A stretch of DNA of 64,000 nucleotides from Terricaulis silvestris (GCF_009792355.1 NZ_CP047045.1:1383501-1447500); one strand, 5' to 3'; positions 1 to 9,803 are shown, numbered from the stretch's first letter. The notes: generated from the letters alone by a model not told the origin. Numbers and translations are program-made.

Positions 1-201
1 CAATTGGACCCGGAAACCCACGCGCCCTCCATCGAACAGGTGGTGCCCTTTGACGGCTACGAGTTCGTCATTGATCGCGCTCAGCTAAACCCCTGGCGCA
101 TCCGCATCGAGGTCCGCGATTTCGACGGCGAAGCGCGCGACATCGTCTGGCCCGCGCAATCGCGACGGACTGACATCGCGACCTGGGCGCCGTTGCCTTA
201 G
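1..201 (+). CDS. C-terminal fragment of an unidentified protein (runs in from the left edge)
   Basis: The frame is open from base 1 and ends at TAG 199-201, so the true start lies outside the window; the only in-window candidate is a TTG at 4-6. The visible 66 residues are acidic and rich in Trp/Arg, without a motif I recognise, and contain no membrane segment. The gene converges on the next one with a 4-bp overlap of stop codons. Function unknown. Confidence 0.45.
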   Translation, partial: QLDPETHAPSIEQVVPFDGYEFVIDRAQLNPWRIRIEVRDFDGEARDIVWPAQSRRTDIATWAPLP

Positions 202-725
202 GCGTCACCGCGCAACCGCGCGCTCATCGTCCGCGCCGGGCCGTCACGGCCGTCGAGCCAAATCCCGAAGAACGCGCGCCGGAAACCCGGCCACTGCACG
301 TCGCAACGCTCAGCGCCATTGTAGTAGAACGTCGCCGTGTTCGTCCCAGTGCTCACGGCTGTTACGCGGTCGCCGCGCGCGATGTCCGGAAAGCAGCGCG
401 CCAGCTGCGCTCGCAACGGCGCCAGCGTCCGCGCATTGCCCGCCCCGCGCTGCGTCATCTCGCTGATCGACCGGTTCAGCAGCGTCGATTGCCGCGCGGC
501 GCGGTGGTAGCTGAGCGTCAACGCAAACGGCCGGTTCCACGAGAAGTCGCCGCCGGCTGCGTAGGCTTCGGCGTCAAACAGGTGGATGCCGAGCACATGG
601 TAGCTGGCTTCGCCGGTCTTCTGCGCCCCTGGCAGCGCGCGTTCGACCTCGCTCGGGCTCGCCCACGCGGGCAAGGCCGCGAGCGAGATCGCCAAGGCTG
701 CAAGGGCGGCGCGGATCGGACGCAT
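198..725 (-). CDS. Secreted chalcone-isomerase-like protein
   Basis: 175 residues. The ATG at 725 is chosen because it begins a clean signal peptide (MRPIRAALAALAISLAALPAWA, cleaved about residue 22); a longer frame upstream has no signal. The mature part has the pattern of the bacterial periplasmic chalcone-isomerase-like fold: an early segment on a gene-product 'acquiring' strand (YHVLGIHLFDAEAYA), then a central FALTLSYHRAA strand, and near the end a conserved FFGIWLD block. Bacterial members are not known flavonoid enzymes; most are non-catalytic lipid or small-molecule binding proteins, so the role is open. It lies between an unknown gene end and a VOC gene on the same strand, 88 bp away, and probably has its own promoter. 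Confidence 0.6.
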   Translation of the reverse strand: MRPIRAALAALAISLAALPAWASPSEVERALPGAQKTGEASYHVLGIHLFDAEAYAAGGDFSWNRPFALTLSYHRAARQSTLLNRSISEMTQRGAGNARTLAPLRAQLARCFPDIARGDRVTAVSTGTNTATFYYNGAERCDVQWPGFRRAFFGIWLDGRDGPARTMSARLRGDA

Positions 726-813
726 GAAAAACTCCGGCTTTGGCTGCCTAACGCCCCATACGGACGAACGGCGCCAAGGGATTGGCGCCATTCCGGCCCG
801 GCGCGGCAAGCGG

Positions 814-1227
814 CTAGCGCATCCAGGGCGTGAAAGTCACGCCCACCAGGAGGCCCTCCGGGCTGAGCAAGCGGCCCACCGTCTGACCCCACGGCTCCTC
901 ACGCGCATCGACCAGCAATGTGTAGCCCCGCGCTTTCAGCGCCGCGCATGCCTCGGCGACATCGTCCACATCGAACTCGATCCATGCATTTGGCGCCGAC
1001 GTATGCGACGGCCAGGCATCGGCGCCGAAGCACGATTGCGCAGCTTGCGACAACGGCCACAGCGCAAAGTGCCGAACGCCATCCAGCTTCTCGGAATGAT
1101 AGTAGCCTTCGATGTCGCCTTGCTGTTCAAGCGCGATCCCGAGCGCGTCGCCGTAGAGCGCCTTACTCGCGCCGTCCTTCACGATGGGTCCAAACCCTGC
1201 GACGAACTTCACCTTCACATCGGGCAT
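814..1227 (-). CDS. VOC (glyoxalase/bleomycin-resistance fold) family protein
   Basis: 137 residues. Start at ATG 1227 because GAGGAG lies 7 nt upstream; an ATG 15 bp earlier lacks such a site. The sequence reads as a single vicinal-oxygen-chelate domain with two beta-alpha-beta-beta-beta modules: DVKVKFVAGF at the N terminus and WIEFDVDDVAEACAALKARG in the second module, ending in DPEG-like SPEGLLVGVTF. VOC proteins include glyoxalase I, dioxygenases and antibiotic-binding proteins; nothing here tells which. No signal peptide, so cytoplasmic. Metal ligands cannot be assigned with certainty. Confidence 0.65.
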   Translation of the reverse strand: MPDVKVKFVAGFGPIVKDGASKALYGDALGIALEQQGDIEGYYHSEKLDGVRHFALWPLSQAAQSCFGADAWPSHTSAPNAWIEFDVDDVAEACAALKARGYTLLVDAREEPWGQTVGRLLSPEGLLVGVTFTPWMR

Positions 1228-1282
1228 GGCGTTGCTCCTCACGCATTTCTCGCGTCGCTATACGAGCGTCCAGAGCCAATCG

Positions 1283-1768
1283 CTAGCGCGCCCGCGCCGC
1301 CGCGACTTCGTCCGGCGTCAGCGCCACGGTCGAGATATCGATCTTCGCCGAACCTTCCACGATCTCGCGCGAGTGCGAGACATACACGATCGAGAGGTTC
1401 TCTAGATCCACAATCCGCCGCAGCGCTACGTTCTTGAAAAAGAGGCTCTGCCGTTGCGAGAAAATCTCTTCGCCCGAGCGGTCCATGTCCAACCCGGCCA
1501 ACGAGATCGGCCCAATCCGCTGGCACGAGACCGCTGAGTTCGACGGGTTCTCGAACCAATTGCCCTGCCGCAGCCGGTCCAGCGCGCTACGGTCGAAATA
1601 GGTCATGTGGCAGACCACGTTCGGAATCTCCGGATCGTGCAGCGCCTCGACCATGATCTCGTTGCCGAGAAAGTCGTTGGAAAATTCCCCAACCGAGCCT
1701 TCCCGGTCGCCACAAGCGGCCATCGCGAGGAGGGCGAGGCATGCGATCATGATGCGAAAATGAGCCAC
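1283..1768 (-). CDS. creA: CreA-family lipoprotein
   Basis: 161 residues from a GTG start at 1768, chosen because GGAGGG sits 6-7 nt upstream and because it gives a lipoprotein signal with Cys19 (LLAMAAC). The body matches the CreA family as I know it from E. coli: an early NDFLGNEIMVEALHDPEI block, a VVCHMTYF strand, an internal AVSCQRIGPI block and a C-terminal VYVSHSREIVEGSAKIDIS block. The two family cysteines (VVC, VSC) are retained. CreA is a small periplasmic protein of unknown function next to the creBCD genes in E. coli, which are absent here. Membrane-anchored by its lipid, it is likely an envelope protein. Confidence 0.8.
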   Translation of the reverse strand: MAHFRIMIACLALLAMAACGDREGSVGEFSNDFLGNEIMVEALHDPEIPNVVCHMTYFDRSALDRLRQGNWFENPSNSAVSCQRIGPISLAGLDMDRSGEEIFSQRQSLFFKNVALRRIVDLENLSIVYVSHSREIVEGSAKIDISTVALTPDEVAAARAR

Positions 1769-1849
1769 TGGGTTCCCTCCGTTGCTGCGCCGCCAGACAA
1801 ATCCTACCGCCCGGCAATGGTTCCAAGCTAAGACAGGGCGGGGGATACG

Positions 1850-2461
1850 ATGGACATCTGGATTTGGGCGGCCGCCGCCTTCGCACTTCTTCTTCTGCTC
1901 GGCGGTTTGGCATTCGTGTTCGCGCCTGCGCGCACGACCATCCTCGTCGACACCGCGACGTCGACCGCCCGCGTGGAGCAGAAGCTGCTCTGGGGCGCCG
2001 GACCTCTGACCTACAAGCGCATCTTGCCGCAAAGCGAGCAGGGCGTGCCGATGGCCGTGTTCTACGATCCGTCGCACATTGGCGCGGCGTTGATGACGCC
2101 CGGTCTCGCCGACGCCACCTACCGCGCCGTGCAAGGACTCTTCGCGCTTAAGCCAGGTCTCGCGCGGTTCGAACTGCTGATGAACTTGCCCGATCCGGCG
2201 CAAACGCGCGTGATCGACACCGCCGCGCACGCCGCAATGGCCGTCGCGCCGGTTGCTCTGCGTGACAGCGTCGTCATCGGCAAATGCGAAACACCCGGCG
2301 CCGAGCTGCACGCGAAGTTCGAACTGATGGCCACGCCCGGCCAGATCAACACTATCTACAACAATCTGAAGGAGTCGCGTTCGGGCCGTGAGTTTGCCAA
2401 ACGCCTGAAGCGCAAACCCAAACCCGTGCGCCGCCCCGTCCGCGAAGTGCGCGCACCCTAA
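1850..2461 (+). CDS. Hypothetical single-pass membrane protein
   Basis: 203 residues with an N-terminal hydrophobic anchor (about residues 4-25, followed by PARTT) and a soluble remainder, ending in a strongly basic tail (RLKRKPKPVRRPVREVR). I do not recognise the family. The soluble part has no cysteine cluster; the tail could contact nucleic acid or the cytoplasmic membrane surface. The stop overlaps the ligase stop on the other strand by 4 bp. No rho-independent terminator separates the convergent pair. Confidence 0.6.
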   Translation: MDIWIWAAAAFALLLLLGGLAFVFAPARTTILVDTATSTARVEQKLLWGAGPLTYKRILPQSEQGVPMAVFYDPSHIGAALMTPGLADATYRAVQGLFALKPGLARFELLMNLPDPAQTRVIDTAAHAAMAVAPVALRDSVVIGKCETPGAELHAKFELMATPGQINTIYNNLKESRSGREFAKRLKRKPKPVRRPVREVRAP

Positions 2462-4098
2462 CGCTCGGCGCCGCTACCCCGGTTCAAGAACTTCGACAGC
2501 GCTTCAAGCGTATCCGCATCGCTCGGCTTCTTGTCCCAGCGTATTCGCGATATCCGCGGAAACCGCATCGCCACGCCACTCTTATGCCGCGTCGAACGCT
2601 GCAAGCCCTCGAACGCCACCTCCAGCACCATGCCTTTGTCAGCCGTGTGCGTGACCTCACGCACCGGCCCAAAGCGGTTTTCCGTATTGTTGCGCACGAA
2701 GCGATCGAGCTGCGCCAGCTCTTCATCGGTAAAGCCAAAATACGCCTTGCCCACCGGCGCCAGCGCGCCTTCATCGGTCCAAACCCCAAACGTATAGTCC
2801 GAGTAGAACGAGCTACGCTTCCCCGAGCCGCGCTGCGCGTACATCAGCACCGCATCGATCACCATCGGATCGCGCTTCCACTTGAACCAATAGCCCTTGG
2901 GTCGCCCGGCTAGATACGGCGCATTGTGCCGCTTGATCATCACGCCTTCGACAGCTTCCGCATCCACACCCGCGCCACCCGCCGCCGGATCAGCGCGCGC
3001 AAACGTAAGCTCATCCCAGGTCTCAAACGGAATCATTGGCGATAGATCGATCGGCGCCAGCGGACGATCGCGCACGAACGTCTCAAGCTTCGCTCGCCGC
3101 TCCGCGAACGGCAGCGTCCGCAAATCCTCATCGCCGAGCGCCAGCAGATCGTAGACACGGATGAACGCCGGAAACTCCGCCATCATCTTCGCCGTCACCG
3201 TCTTGCGGTTCAGCCGCTGCTGCAGCGTGTTGAAATCCTGCACCCCACCGCCGCGTCTGATCAGCAACTCGCCATCCAGCACCGCGTCAAAATCGAATCC
3301 CGCCACCAAGTCCGGAAACGCGCCCGACACATCGTCGCCCGTCCGCGAATAGAGCCGCGCCACCCGTTTGCCGCCGGCGTCCTTGCCCGCCGCCGCTTGA
3401 ACGCGAATGCCATCCCACTTCCACTCAGCACAAAACTCCGCCGGATCGAGTGCCGCTAATTCCTCTGGCTCGATCGGATGCGAGAGCATCGGCGGATAAA
3501 ACCGCACCGTGGTCGCCAATGTCGGTGCCGCGCCGCGCCCCTCTAGCCACGCAAACAGATGCGGGTAGGGCGCAGCATCCGCGTGCCAGACATCCTCGAT
3601 CTCGTCCGGCTCCTTGCCACCCAACCGCGCCAACGCCGTCCGCGCCAGCCGCGCCGAAACCCCAATCCGTAACGCGCCCGTAATCAACTTCAACAGCGCC
3701 CAACGGCCATTCTCATCCAGCCGATCCAGCCAGTTCGCCACCGTCGCCGGCAAATCCTCCTTCGCCGTCGTCTGCAAACCCTCGACCACATCCGTGATCG
3801 TCAGCTGCGCATTCGCGCGCGTTTGATCCGCCGGCCACATCAGCGAAACCGTCTCCGCCATGTCGCCGACGAAATCCCACGACAGCGCGAAGAGCACCGG
3901 GTCGGTGCGCTCCTCAGCCAGCGCACGCACCAGCCCCGGCTTCGCGTTCTTAAACGTCAGCCCGCCTGTCATCGCCGCCAGCGCCCAGCCGCGATCGGGA
4001 TCTGGCGTGGTGCGGAAATAGTCTTCAAGCAGCGCAAGCTTGCCCAAGCGCCGCGGTTCGTACGCGAGCGCGTCCAGAAGGGCCGCGAACCGGTTCAT
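2458..4098 (-). CDS. ATP-dependent DNA ligase (cisplatin-damage-response type)
   Basis: 546 residues. An N-terminal helical DNA-binding domain (about 1-200) precedes the nucleotidyltransferase core: EWKWDGIRV carries the adenylated lysine K227, the RLYSRTGDD block is motif Ia/III region, DGELL is motif III, and EGVMIKR plus YWFKWKRD are motifs IV and V. The OB fold follows. It seals nicks in DNA using ATP, in addition to the essential NAD-dependent ligase. The start ATG overlaps the stop of the upstream exonuclease by 4 bp (4095-4098), so the two are translationally coupled. In many proteobacteria this ligase travels with an exonuclease, a DEXH helicase and a phosphoesterase; here only the exonuclease is adjacent. 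Confidence 0.9.
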   Translation of the reverse strand: MNRFAALLDALAYEPRRLGKLALLEDYFRTTPDPDRGWALAAMTGGLTFKNAKPGLVRALAEERTDPVLFALSWDFVGDMAETVSLMWPADQTRANAQLTITDVVEGLQTTAKEDLPATVANWLDRLDENGRWALLKLITGALRIGVSARLARTALARLGGKEPDEIEDVWHADAAPYPHLFAWLEGRGAAPTLATTVRFYPPMLSHPIEPEELAALDPAEFCAEWKWDGIRVQAAAGKDAGGKRVARLYSRTGDDVSGAFPDLVAGFDFDAVLDGELLIRRGGGVQDFNTLQQRLNRKTVTAKMMAEFPAFIRVYDLLALGDEDLRTLPFAERRAKLETFVRDRPLAPIDLSPMIPFETWDELTFARADPAAGGAGVDAEAVEGVMIKRHNAPYLAGRPKGYWFKWKRDPMVIDAVLMYAQRGSGKRSSFYSDYTFGVWTDEGALAPVGKAYFGFTDEELAQLDRFVRNNTENRFGPVREVTHTADKGMVLEVAFEGLQRSTRHKSGVAMRFPRISRIRWDKKPSDADTLEALSKFLNRGSGAER

Positions 4099-5129
4099 GC
4101 AGCCGCGCCCGGTTCGGCGCCCGCGGGCTCGCCTTCATCACCATAGCCGACAAGGTGCAACGCTTTCGCCTTCAGCCCTTGGCCTTCACACCAATGCGCC
4201 AGCGCGTCCGCTTCTCCGTGCGTGATCCAAATCTCGCCGGCGCCGGTGTCTTTGATGGTGCGCCGCAGATCGCCCCAATCGGCGTGATCGGAGATGACCA
4301 GCGGTAGCTCCGCGCCCTGCTGGCGCGCCCGCGCCCGTATCCGCATCCAGCCGGACGCGACCGACGTCACCGGATCAGGAAACCGCCGCACCCATGGCGT
4401 CTGCAACGCCCCAGGCGGACACAGCACAATCGCGCCCTCGTATGCGCTCTTCTTCGCATCTGTAACGTGGCGGATCTCACCGAGTTCAACGCCCAGCTTC
4501 TGATACAAGTCCGTCAGCGCCATCAGCGCGCCGTGCACATAGATCGGTTTGTCCCATCCACACGCCCGCAACGTCGCCATCACACGCTGCGCTTTACCGA
4601 GCGCGTAGGCGCCGACAATGTGCGCCCGCTCCGGAAACATCGCGACGGACGCCAGCAGCTTCCGCACCTCATGCTCCGCGCTCGGATGCGTGAACACGGG
4701 CAGTGCAAACGTCGCTTCAGTGATGAACACATCGCACGGCACCACCTCAAACGGCGCGCAGGTCGGATCAGGCTGACGCTTATAGTCGCCGCTCGCCACC
4801 ACGCGTGTCCCGCCGCATTCAGCCGCCGCTTGCGCCGAGCCCAGCACGTGCCCCGCCGAGTGCAGCGAGAACGTCACGCCGTTGATGTCCAGCCGTTCGC
4901 CATAGCGCAGCGCCTGCGCCGAGCCTGCGAACTCGGCCCCATAGCGCGCGCCCATGATGGCCAGCGTCTCCGCCGTCGCCAGCACGCGGCCGTGACCGGC
5001 GCGCGCGTGATCCGAATGCCCGTGCGTGATCAACGCCCGTTCCACCGGCCGCGTTGGATCGATGTAAAGGTCCGCCTTCGGGCAATAGATGCCCTGCGGG
5101 CGGGGTTGTAGGATTTGAGCCGGCTGCAT
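4095..5129 (-). CDS. Ligase-associated DNA damage response exonuclease (metallo-beta-lactamase fold)
   Basis: 344 residues with the metallo-beta-lactamase/beta-CASP signature HGHSDHA (His36, His38, Asp40, His41), further metal-site blocks HSAGHVLGSAQ and ASGDYKRQ, and a late ISDHADW motif. The family is related to the SNM1/CPSF nucleases and resects or trims DNA ends before the ligase acts. It is the first gene of a two-gene operon with the ATP-dependent ligase and overlaps it by 4 bp. Its promoter must lie in the 89-bp divergent gap shared with the ABC transporter genes. Confidence 0.88.
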   Translation of the reverse strand: MQPAQILQPRPQGIYCPKADLYIDPTRPVERALITHGHSDHARAGHGRVLATAETLAIMGARYGAEFAGSAQALRYGERLDINGVTFSLHSAGHVLGSAQAAAECGGTRVVASGDYKRQPDPTCAPFEVVPCDVFITEATFALPVFTHPSAEHEVRKLLASVAMFPERAHIVGAYALGKAQRVMATLRACGWDKPIYVHGALMALTDLYQKLGVELGEIRHVTDAKKSAYEGAIVLCPPGALQTPWVRRFPDPVTSVASGWMRIRARARQQGAELPLVISDHADWGDLRRTIKDTGAGEIWITHGEADALAHWCEGQGLKAKALHLVGYGDEGEPAGAEPGAAA

Positions 5130-5218
5130 CGTCTTTGAGATAAGGCGTCAGGCGGACGATTTCCGCATTACGTCTCCGGATTATCGAACGCCACTAGCCC
5201 CAGCCGGTTTCCCGCCTT

Positions 5219-6181
5219 ATGTCCGCCGCTCCCGAGCCATCACCCCCGAGTCGAATTTTGCAACCCATCATTTCCGTGAAGGACGTGAGCAAGACTTATA
5301 AGTCTGGCTTGCAGGCCCTGAAGCCCATCAATCTCGACATCATGCAGGGCGAGATCTTCGCGTTGCTCGGCCCCAACGGCGCCGGCAAGACGACGCTCAT
5401 CAACATCATCTGCGGCATCGTCACGCCCTCCAGCGGCACGATCACCGCCGACGGTCACGACACCCAGCGCGACTACAAACAGGCGCGCAAGAAAATCGGC
5501 CTCGTCCCGCAAGAATTGCACACCGATGCGTTCGAGCGCGTGATCGACACCGTCACCTTCAGCCGCGGCCTATTCGGCTTTCCCGCCAACCCCGGCCACA
5601 TCGAGAAAGTGCTCCGCGATCTCTCGCTTTGGGACAAGAAAGACGAGAAGATCATGGCGCTCTCGGGCGGCATGAAGCGCCGCGTCATGATTGCCAAAGC
5701 GCTTAGCCACGAGCCGAAGATTCTCTTCCTCGACGAACCCAGCGCCGGCGTCGACGTCGAACTCCGCCGCGACATGTGGGAAATGGTGCGCGCCCTTCGC
5801 GGGCAGGGCGTTACCATCATTCTCACCACACACTACATCGAAGAAGCCGAAGAGATGGCCGACCGCGTCGGCGTCATCAATCAAGGCGAACTCATCGTCG
5901 TCGAAGAGAAGAAGGCGCTGATGCGCCGTATGGGCAAGAAGAAGCTCACGCTCGATCTGCCCGCGCCGATCGCTGCGCTGCCCGAAGGCTTGAACGGTTT
6001 CAATCTCGACCTCTGCAGCGAAGGCCGCCAGATCGTTTACAGCTTCGACGCCCAAGCTGAAGACACCGGCATCCCCGCGCTCCTAAAGCGCCTCACCGAA
6101 CTCCACGTCGACTTCAAGGACCTGCACACCGATCAGAGCTCGCTTGAAGACATCTTTGTTTCCCTGGTGCACAGCAAATGA
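5219..6181 (+). CDS. ABC transporter ATP-binding subunit, YadG-like
   Basis: 320 residues. Walker A is GPNGAGKTT (51-59), the ABC signature LSGGMKRR lies at about 148-155, Walker B KILFLDEP is at 167-174, and the switch histidine is H205 (LTTHY). The sequence after the ATPase core carries an extra C-terminal domain of about 90 residues, as in E. coli YadG, ending in the typical [10 protein letters not shown]. It energises export through the permease encoded next, whose start overlaps this stop by 4 bp. The substrate of this subfamily is not established; ABC-2 exporters move polysaccharide, lipid or drug substrates outward. The ATG at 5219 is the first in frame and gives a short unstructured extension. 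Confidence 0.85.
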   Translation: MSAAPEPSPPSRILQPIISVKDVSKTYKSGLQALKPINLDIMQGEIFALLGPNGAGKTTLINIICGIVTPSSGTITADGHDTQRDYKQARKKIGLVPQELHTDAFERVIDTVTFSRGLFGFPANPGHIEKVLRDLSLWDKKDEKIMALSGGMKRRVMIAKALSHEPKILFLDEPSAGVDVELRRDMWEMVRALRGQGVTIILTTHYIEEAEEMADRVGVINQGELIVVEEKKALMRRMGKKKLTLDLPAPIAALPEGLNGFNLDLCSEGRQIVYSFDAQAEDTGIPALLKRLTELHVDFKDLHTDQSSLEDIFVSLVHSK

Positions 6182-6945
6182 ACCTCTACGGCGTCCAAGC
6201 CATCTACACGTTCGAAATGGCGCGCTGGTTTCGCACCATTGGCCAGAGCCTGTTCTCGCCCGTGCTTTCGACCTCGCTCTATTTCATCGTGTTCGGCGCA
6301 GCGATCGGCTCACGCATGATCGACATCGGCGGCGTCAGCTACGGCGCCTTCATCGTGCCGGGCCTGATCATGCTGACCATCCTGATGGAAAGCGTCTCCA
6401 ACGCCTCGTTCGGCATCTACATGCCGCGCTGGGCCGGCACGATCTACGAATTGCTTTCCGCGCCCGTGGCGCCCATTGAAGCCGTGCTCGGCTATGTCGG
6501 CGCCGCCGCAACGAAGAGCGTCGTCATCGGCCTCGTCATTCTCGCCACGGCGCGCCTGTTCGTGCCGTTCGAGATCGAACACCCGATCCTGGCGGTGCTG
6601 TTCCTGATCCTGATCGCGGTCACATTCTGCTTGTTCGGCTTCATCCTCGGCTTGCTCGCCGACGGCTTCGAACGTCTGCAGATCGTGCCCATGCTGATCC
6701 TGACGCCGCTCACGTTCCTCGGCGGCACGTTCTACTCGCTCGATATGCTGCCGCCGCTTTGGCAGAAGCTCACGCTGTTCAACCCGATCGTGTATCTGAT
6801 TAGCGGCTTCCGTTGGGCGTTCTACGGCGATGAAGCCGCCGACGTGGACATCTGGATTAGCGTCGCGGCGACGAGCGCCTTCCTGCTGCTCTGCCTCAGC
6901 ATCATCTATTGGATCTTCAAGACTGGCTATCGGCTGAAGAACTGA
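6178..6945 (+). CDS. ABC-2 type permease, YadH-like
   Basis: 255 residues, about the usual length of YadH-type permeases. Six predicted membrane segments: around residues 20-42, 52-75, 100-125, 135-160, 168-185 and 222-245. The ABC-2 family block [17 protein letters not shown] precedes the last two spans. It forms the membrane channel for the ATPase encoded immediately upstream; the 4-bp overlap (ATGA) argues for a two-gene operon. A bidirectional hairpin terminator follows the stop. Confidence 0.85.
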   Translation: MNLYGVQAIYTFEMARWFRTIGQSLFSPVLSTSLYFIVFGAAIGSRMIDIGGVSYGAFIVPGLIMLTILMESVSNASFGIYMPRWAGTIYELLSAPVAPIEAVLGYVGAAATKSVVIGLVILATARLFVPFEIEHPILAVLFLILIAVTFCLFGFILGLLADGFERLQIVPMLILTPLTFLGGTFYSLDMLPPLWQKLTLFNPIVYLISGFRWAFYGDEAADVDIWISVAATSAFLLLCLSIIYWIFKTGYRLKN

Positions 6946-6953
6946 GCGCAAAC

Positions 6954-6983
6954 AAAAAGCGGCCCGTCACCGGGCCGCTTTCC
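6954..6983. terminator. Bidirectional rho-independent terminator
   Basis: A 10-bp perfect stem (6957-6966 with 6971-6980) closed by a 4-base loop, with an A-run on the left and T-rich sequence on the right. It ends both the ABC exporter operon and the convergent M1 aminopeptidase gene. Confidence 0.85.
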
Positions 6984-7004
6984 GTTTCTGCTTGGATCGA
7001 GAGA

Positions 7005-9623
7005 CTACCGCCCGCGCCCCGCCGCGCCGCGCCGCGCGATCCATTGCTCCACCGCCGGCATCGCATCGCGCACCGTGCGCGCCTTGAGCCGGATGCTCGC
7101 CGCAATGCCTGCCGCCGTCCGCTGCGCGCCTTCCGGTTGGTTCGACGCATACTGGATCAGCGCGTCGGCCACGGCCGGATCGGAGCTGTTGTCGGCAATC
7201 GTGGTCGGATATTCGAGCCGCGACAGCGGATCGAGGAACGCTTCCACCGCCGCGCGATTGGCGACTAGGAAGTCCCACGCCAGGCGCGGATGCACTTCCG
7301 CCACATCGCTCAGCACCGTTGGCCGCAGCTGACGCGTGATGTCATCGCCCAGCACCATTTGGAGGCTGCGCCGCGCCAGCGCCTCATCCTGCGCTTTCGC
7401 CACGCGATCCCACAGCCGCCGCTGTTCCACGAAGTCCGTGGTGGAGCGCGCTTGCTGGACCAACGCCTCGTACTCGGCCTCGGTGGCATTCGCCGCTGCA
7501 ACCGTCAGCACCGCATCGCGAATACCCGCCTGCACGGCGTCTGGAGTGGCCGCACGGCGCCGCGCTTCGGCGATCACCGCCTCATCGCCCACCGCCGCCA
7601 GCGAGCCAATCAAGGTCGCGCGCAGCTTGCCCTCGTTTGAGCTTTCACCCTGACGCGCATCCCAGCCGACGCGCGCGAAATAGGGCTGCAGCCGCCCGCG
7701 CACATAAGCCCGTACGGCGTCCTCGCTCGGCCGGCCATGTGCATACGTCGCCAGCGCCACCAGCGACTCTGCCGTGTTCGTGATCACGACCGGGTCGGCG
7801 CTCGCGGGCACTCGGTCGGCGAGTTCGAGAAAGTCCGTCATCGGCGCATCGCCCGAACGGCCGAACGCGAAATAATCGAGCAACAGGCCCAACTGGTCCG
7901 CCGCGTCGAGTTGCGGGAACGCTTCCACCAGGCGGCGGAAGTTCGTCTCGTCGTACTTCACGCGGAAGAACGCGCTTTGCCCCGCGTTGACGATGTACGT
8001 GCCGCACGCGCCGACATCGATCGTCGACTGCGCTTGCGGCGGCAGCACCGCGCGCACCGGCTCGCCGCCGACACGCTGCGCCACCACCGGGATCGACCAC
8101 AACTCGTTCGTGCGCGACACCTCGTCCAGCGCAAAGCGGCGCTGCGTGATCCGGATCGTGCCGTCACTGTTGCGGCCACGGCAGTCGGCGCCTTGCACGG
8201 TCAGCAGTGGGAAGCCCGGCTGCGTCGTGTAGCTGCGCGCGATTTCCAGCACCGGTTGGCCCGACGCCGCTTGCACGGCGGTCCAGAGATCTTGCGTCCG
8301 TGCGTTGCCGTAGAGGTGCGCATTCAGATAATCGCGCACGCCCTGGCGGAAGCCTTCCTCGCCCACATACGCTTCGAGCATGCGGAGCACCGCGAGGCCT
8401 TTGTCGTAGGTGATGTCGTCGAATGCCAGGTTCGCGTCGTCGATAGTGTTTACCGTCTGCACGATCGGGTGCGTGCCTTCGCGCGCATCGAGCGCCGCCG
8501 CGTCGGCCGAGCCGTCCGCGAGTTGCGAGAGCCAGGGCTGCCAATCCGGATGTCGCGCCGCGACGGCTTTCGCCGCCATCCACGACGCGAACCCTTCATT
8601 CAGCCACAGATCGTCCCACCAATTCATGGTGACGAGGTTGCCGAACCATTGGTGCGCGATTTCGTGCGCCACGATGCTGAAGACGCGTTGACGGTCGGTT
8701 TCATTGGAGCGCGCTTCGTCGAGCAGGAGGAACTGGTCGAAATAGAGAATCGCGCCCCAGTTCTCCATCGCGCCGAAACCGCCGGCGCCTGGCACGCCGA
8801 TCATATCGAGCTTCGGCAACGGATAACGAATGCCGAAATACTCGTGATAGTAATTGATCGACTGCTCGGCCGCCTGCAGCGCGTATTGCGCGCGCGCCGT
8901 TTGACCGCGCCGCACCACGACGCCAACTTCCACGCCATCGACATCGCGCGTGATGCGCTCGAAGTCTCCAACCGCCAAGAACAATAGATAGCTCGGCATC
9001 GCCGGCGTATCCTGGAACGTCGTGCGCGAGAGCCCGCCCGAGAGCCGCTGCGTGCGCGCCACGGGCATGTTGCCCACCGCCATCTGATCGGTCGCGTGCG
9101 TCACCGTCAGCGCAAACACCGCGCGCCGGTTCGGCTGGTCCCACAGCGGCAGCATGCGCCGCGCGTCGGCGGGCTCAAATTGCGTCGCGATCATGCGGCG
9201 CGTCTGGCCGTTGTCGTCCTGGTACTGGACGCGAAAGAGGCCGTAGGGGTCGTCCAGGATGCGCGCATTATACTGAATGCGGAGCGTGTGACGGCCCCCG
9301 CGCAGCGCCCGGCGCGGCGTCAGCGTCAAGGTTTGCGCTTCGGCGTCGACCGAGGTCGCCACTTGTGAATTGTCGATCGTCGCCCGCGTCACGTTGAGGT
9401 CGATCGCGTTCATCGTCACCGCCGCCAACTCGGCGTCGCTGTTGATGGTGATGCGCACGTCGCCCGTGAAGGTCCCGGCCTCGACGTTTGGCACGAGCGC
9501 CAGCTCATACTTCAGCGGCGTCGGACCTCCCTCGAACCAGGAGCGCTGGCTTTGTTGCGCCGAGGAGGGCGCCACAAAGCTCACAAGCAGCATCGCGGCA
9601 AAGGCGAGGGAACGAGGTTTCAT
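7005..9623 (-). CDS. M1 family zinc metallo-aminopeptidase, secreted
   Basis: 872 residues with a signal peptide (MKPRSLAFAAMLLVSFVAPSSA). The exopeptidase motif GAMENWG lies at 284-290, the zinc site HEIAHQWFGN at 320-329 and the third ligand in WLNEGFA (Glu343). The last roughly 330 residues form the helical ERAP1-like C-terminal domain, typical of the eukaryote-like M1 subgroup rather than of E. coli PepN. The signal peptide places the enzyme in the periplasm or outside, where it would remove N-terminal residues from peptides. Single gene; a shared hairpin terminator follows. Upstream is a 180-bp gap with no gene on this strand. Confidence 0.93.
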   Translation of the reverse strand: MKPRSLAFAAMLLVSFVAPSSAQQSQRSWFEGGPTPLKYELALVPNVEAGTFTGDVRITINSDAELAAVTMNAIDLNVTRATIDNSQVATSVDAEAQTLTLTPRRALRGGRHTLRIQYNARILDDPYGLFRVQYQDDNGQTRRMIATQFEPADARRMLPLWDQPNRRAVFALTVTHATDQMAVGNMPVARTQRLSGGLSRTTFQDTPAMPSYLLFLAVGDFERITRDVDGVEVGVVVRRGQTARAQYALQAAEQSINYYHEYFGIRYPLPKLDMIGVPGAGGFGAMENWGAILYFDQFLLLDEARSNETDRQRVFSIVAHEIAHQWFGNLVTMNWWDDLWLNEGFASWMAAKAVAARHPDWQPWLSQLADGSADAAALDAREGTHPIVQTVNTIDDANLAFDDITYDKGLAVLRMLEAYVGEEGFRQGVRDYLNAHLYGNARTQDLWTAVQAASGQPVLEIARSYTTQPGFPLLTVQGADCRGRNSDGTIRITQRRFALDEVSRTNELWSIPVVAQRVGGEPVRAVLPPQAQSTIDVGACGTYIVNAGQSAFFRVKYDETNFRRLVEAFPQLDAADQLGLLLDYFAFGRSGDAPMTDFLELADRVPASADPVVITNTAESLVALATYAHGRPSEDAVRAYVRGRLQPYFARVGWDARQGESSNEGKLRATLIGSLAAVGDEAVIAEARRRAATPDAVQAGIRDAVLTVAAANATEAEYEALVQQARSTTDFVEQRRLWDRVAKAQDEALARRSLQMVLGDDITRQLRPTVLSDVAEVHPRLAWDFLVANRAAVEAFLDPLSRLEYPTTIADNSSDPAVADALIQYASNQPEGAQRTAAGIAASIRLKARTVRDAMPAVEQWIARRGAAGRGR

Positions 9624-9803
9624 CTGTCGGTCCTTGGAAAATCGGTCAGCCGACTAACCGCCGCGCACGCGCCCCGGCAACGACTTTTCGCTGAAACAGC
9701 CCTCCCAAGCTGCGAAACGCCGTCCGATCGGTCAGCCATGTTCCTGCAGCGGAACAGCAAGCCGCCGCTTGCGCGGCCTAAGAGGTTCCGCAAGGTAATC
9801 GTC

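Noticed and set aside
7737..8987. Long plus-strand open frame opposite the M1 aminopeptidase
   Set aside because: Arg/His-rich shadow of a clearly conserved protein; no ribosome site.
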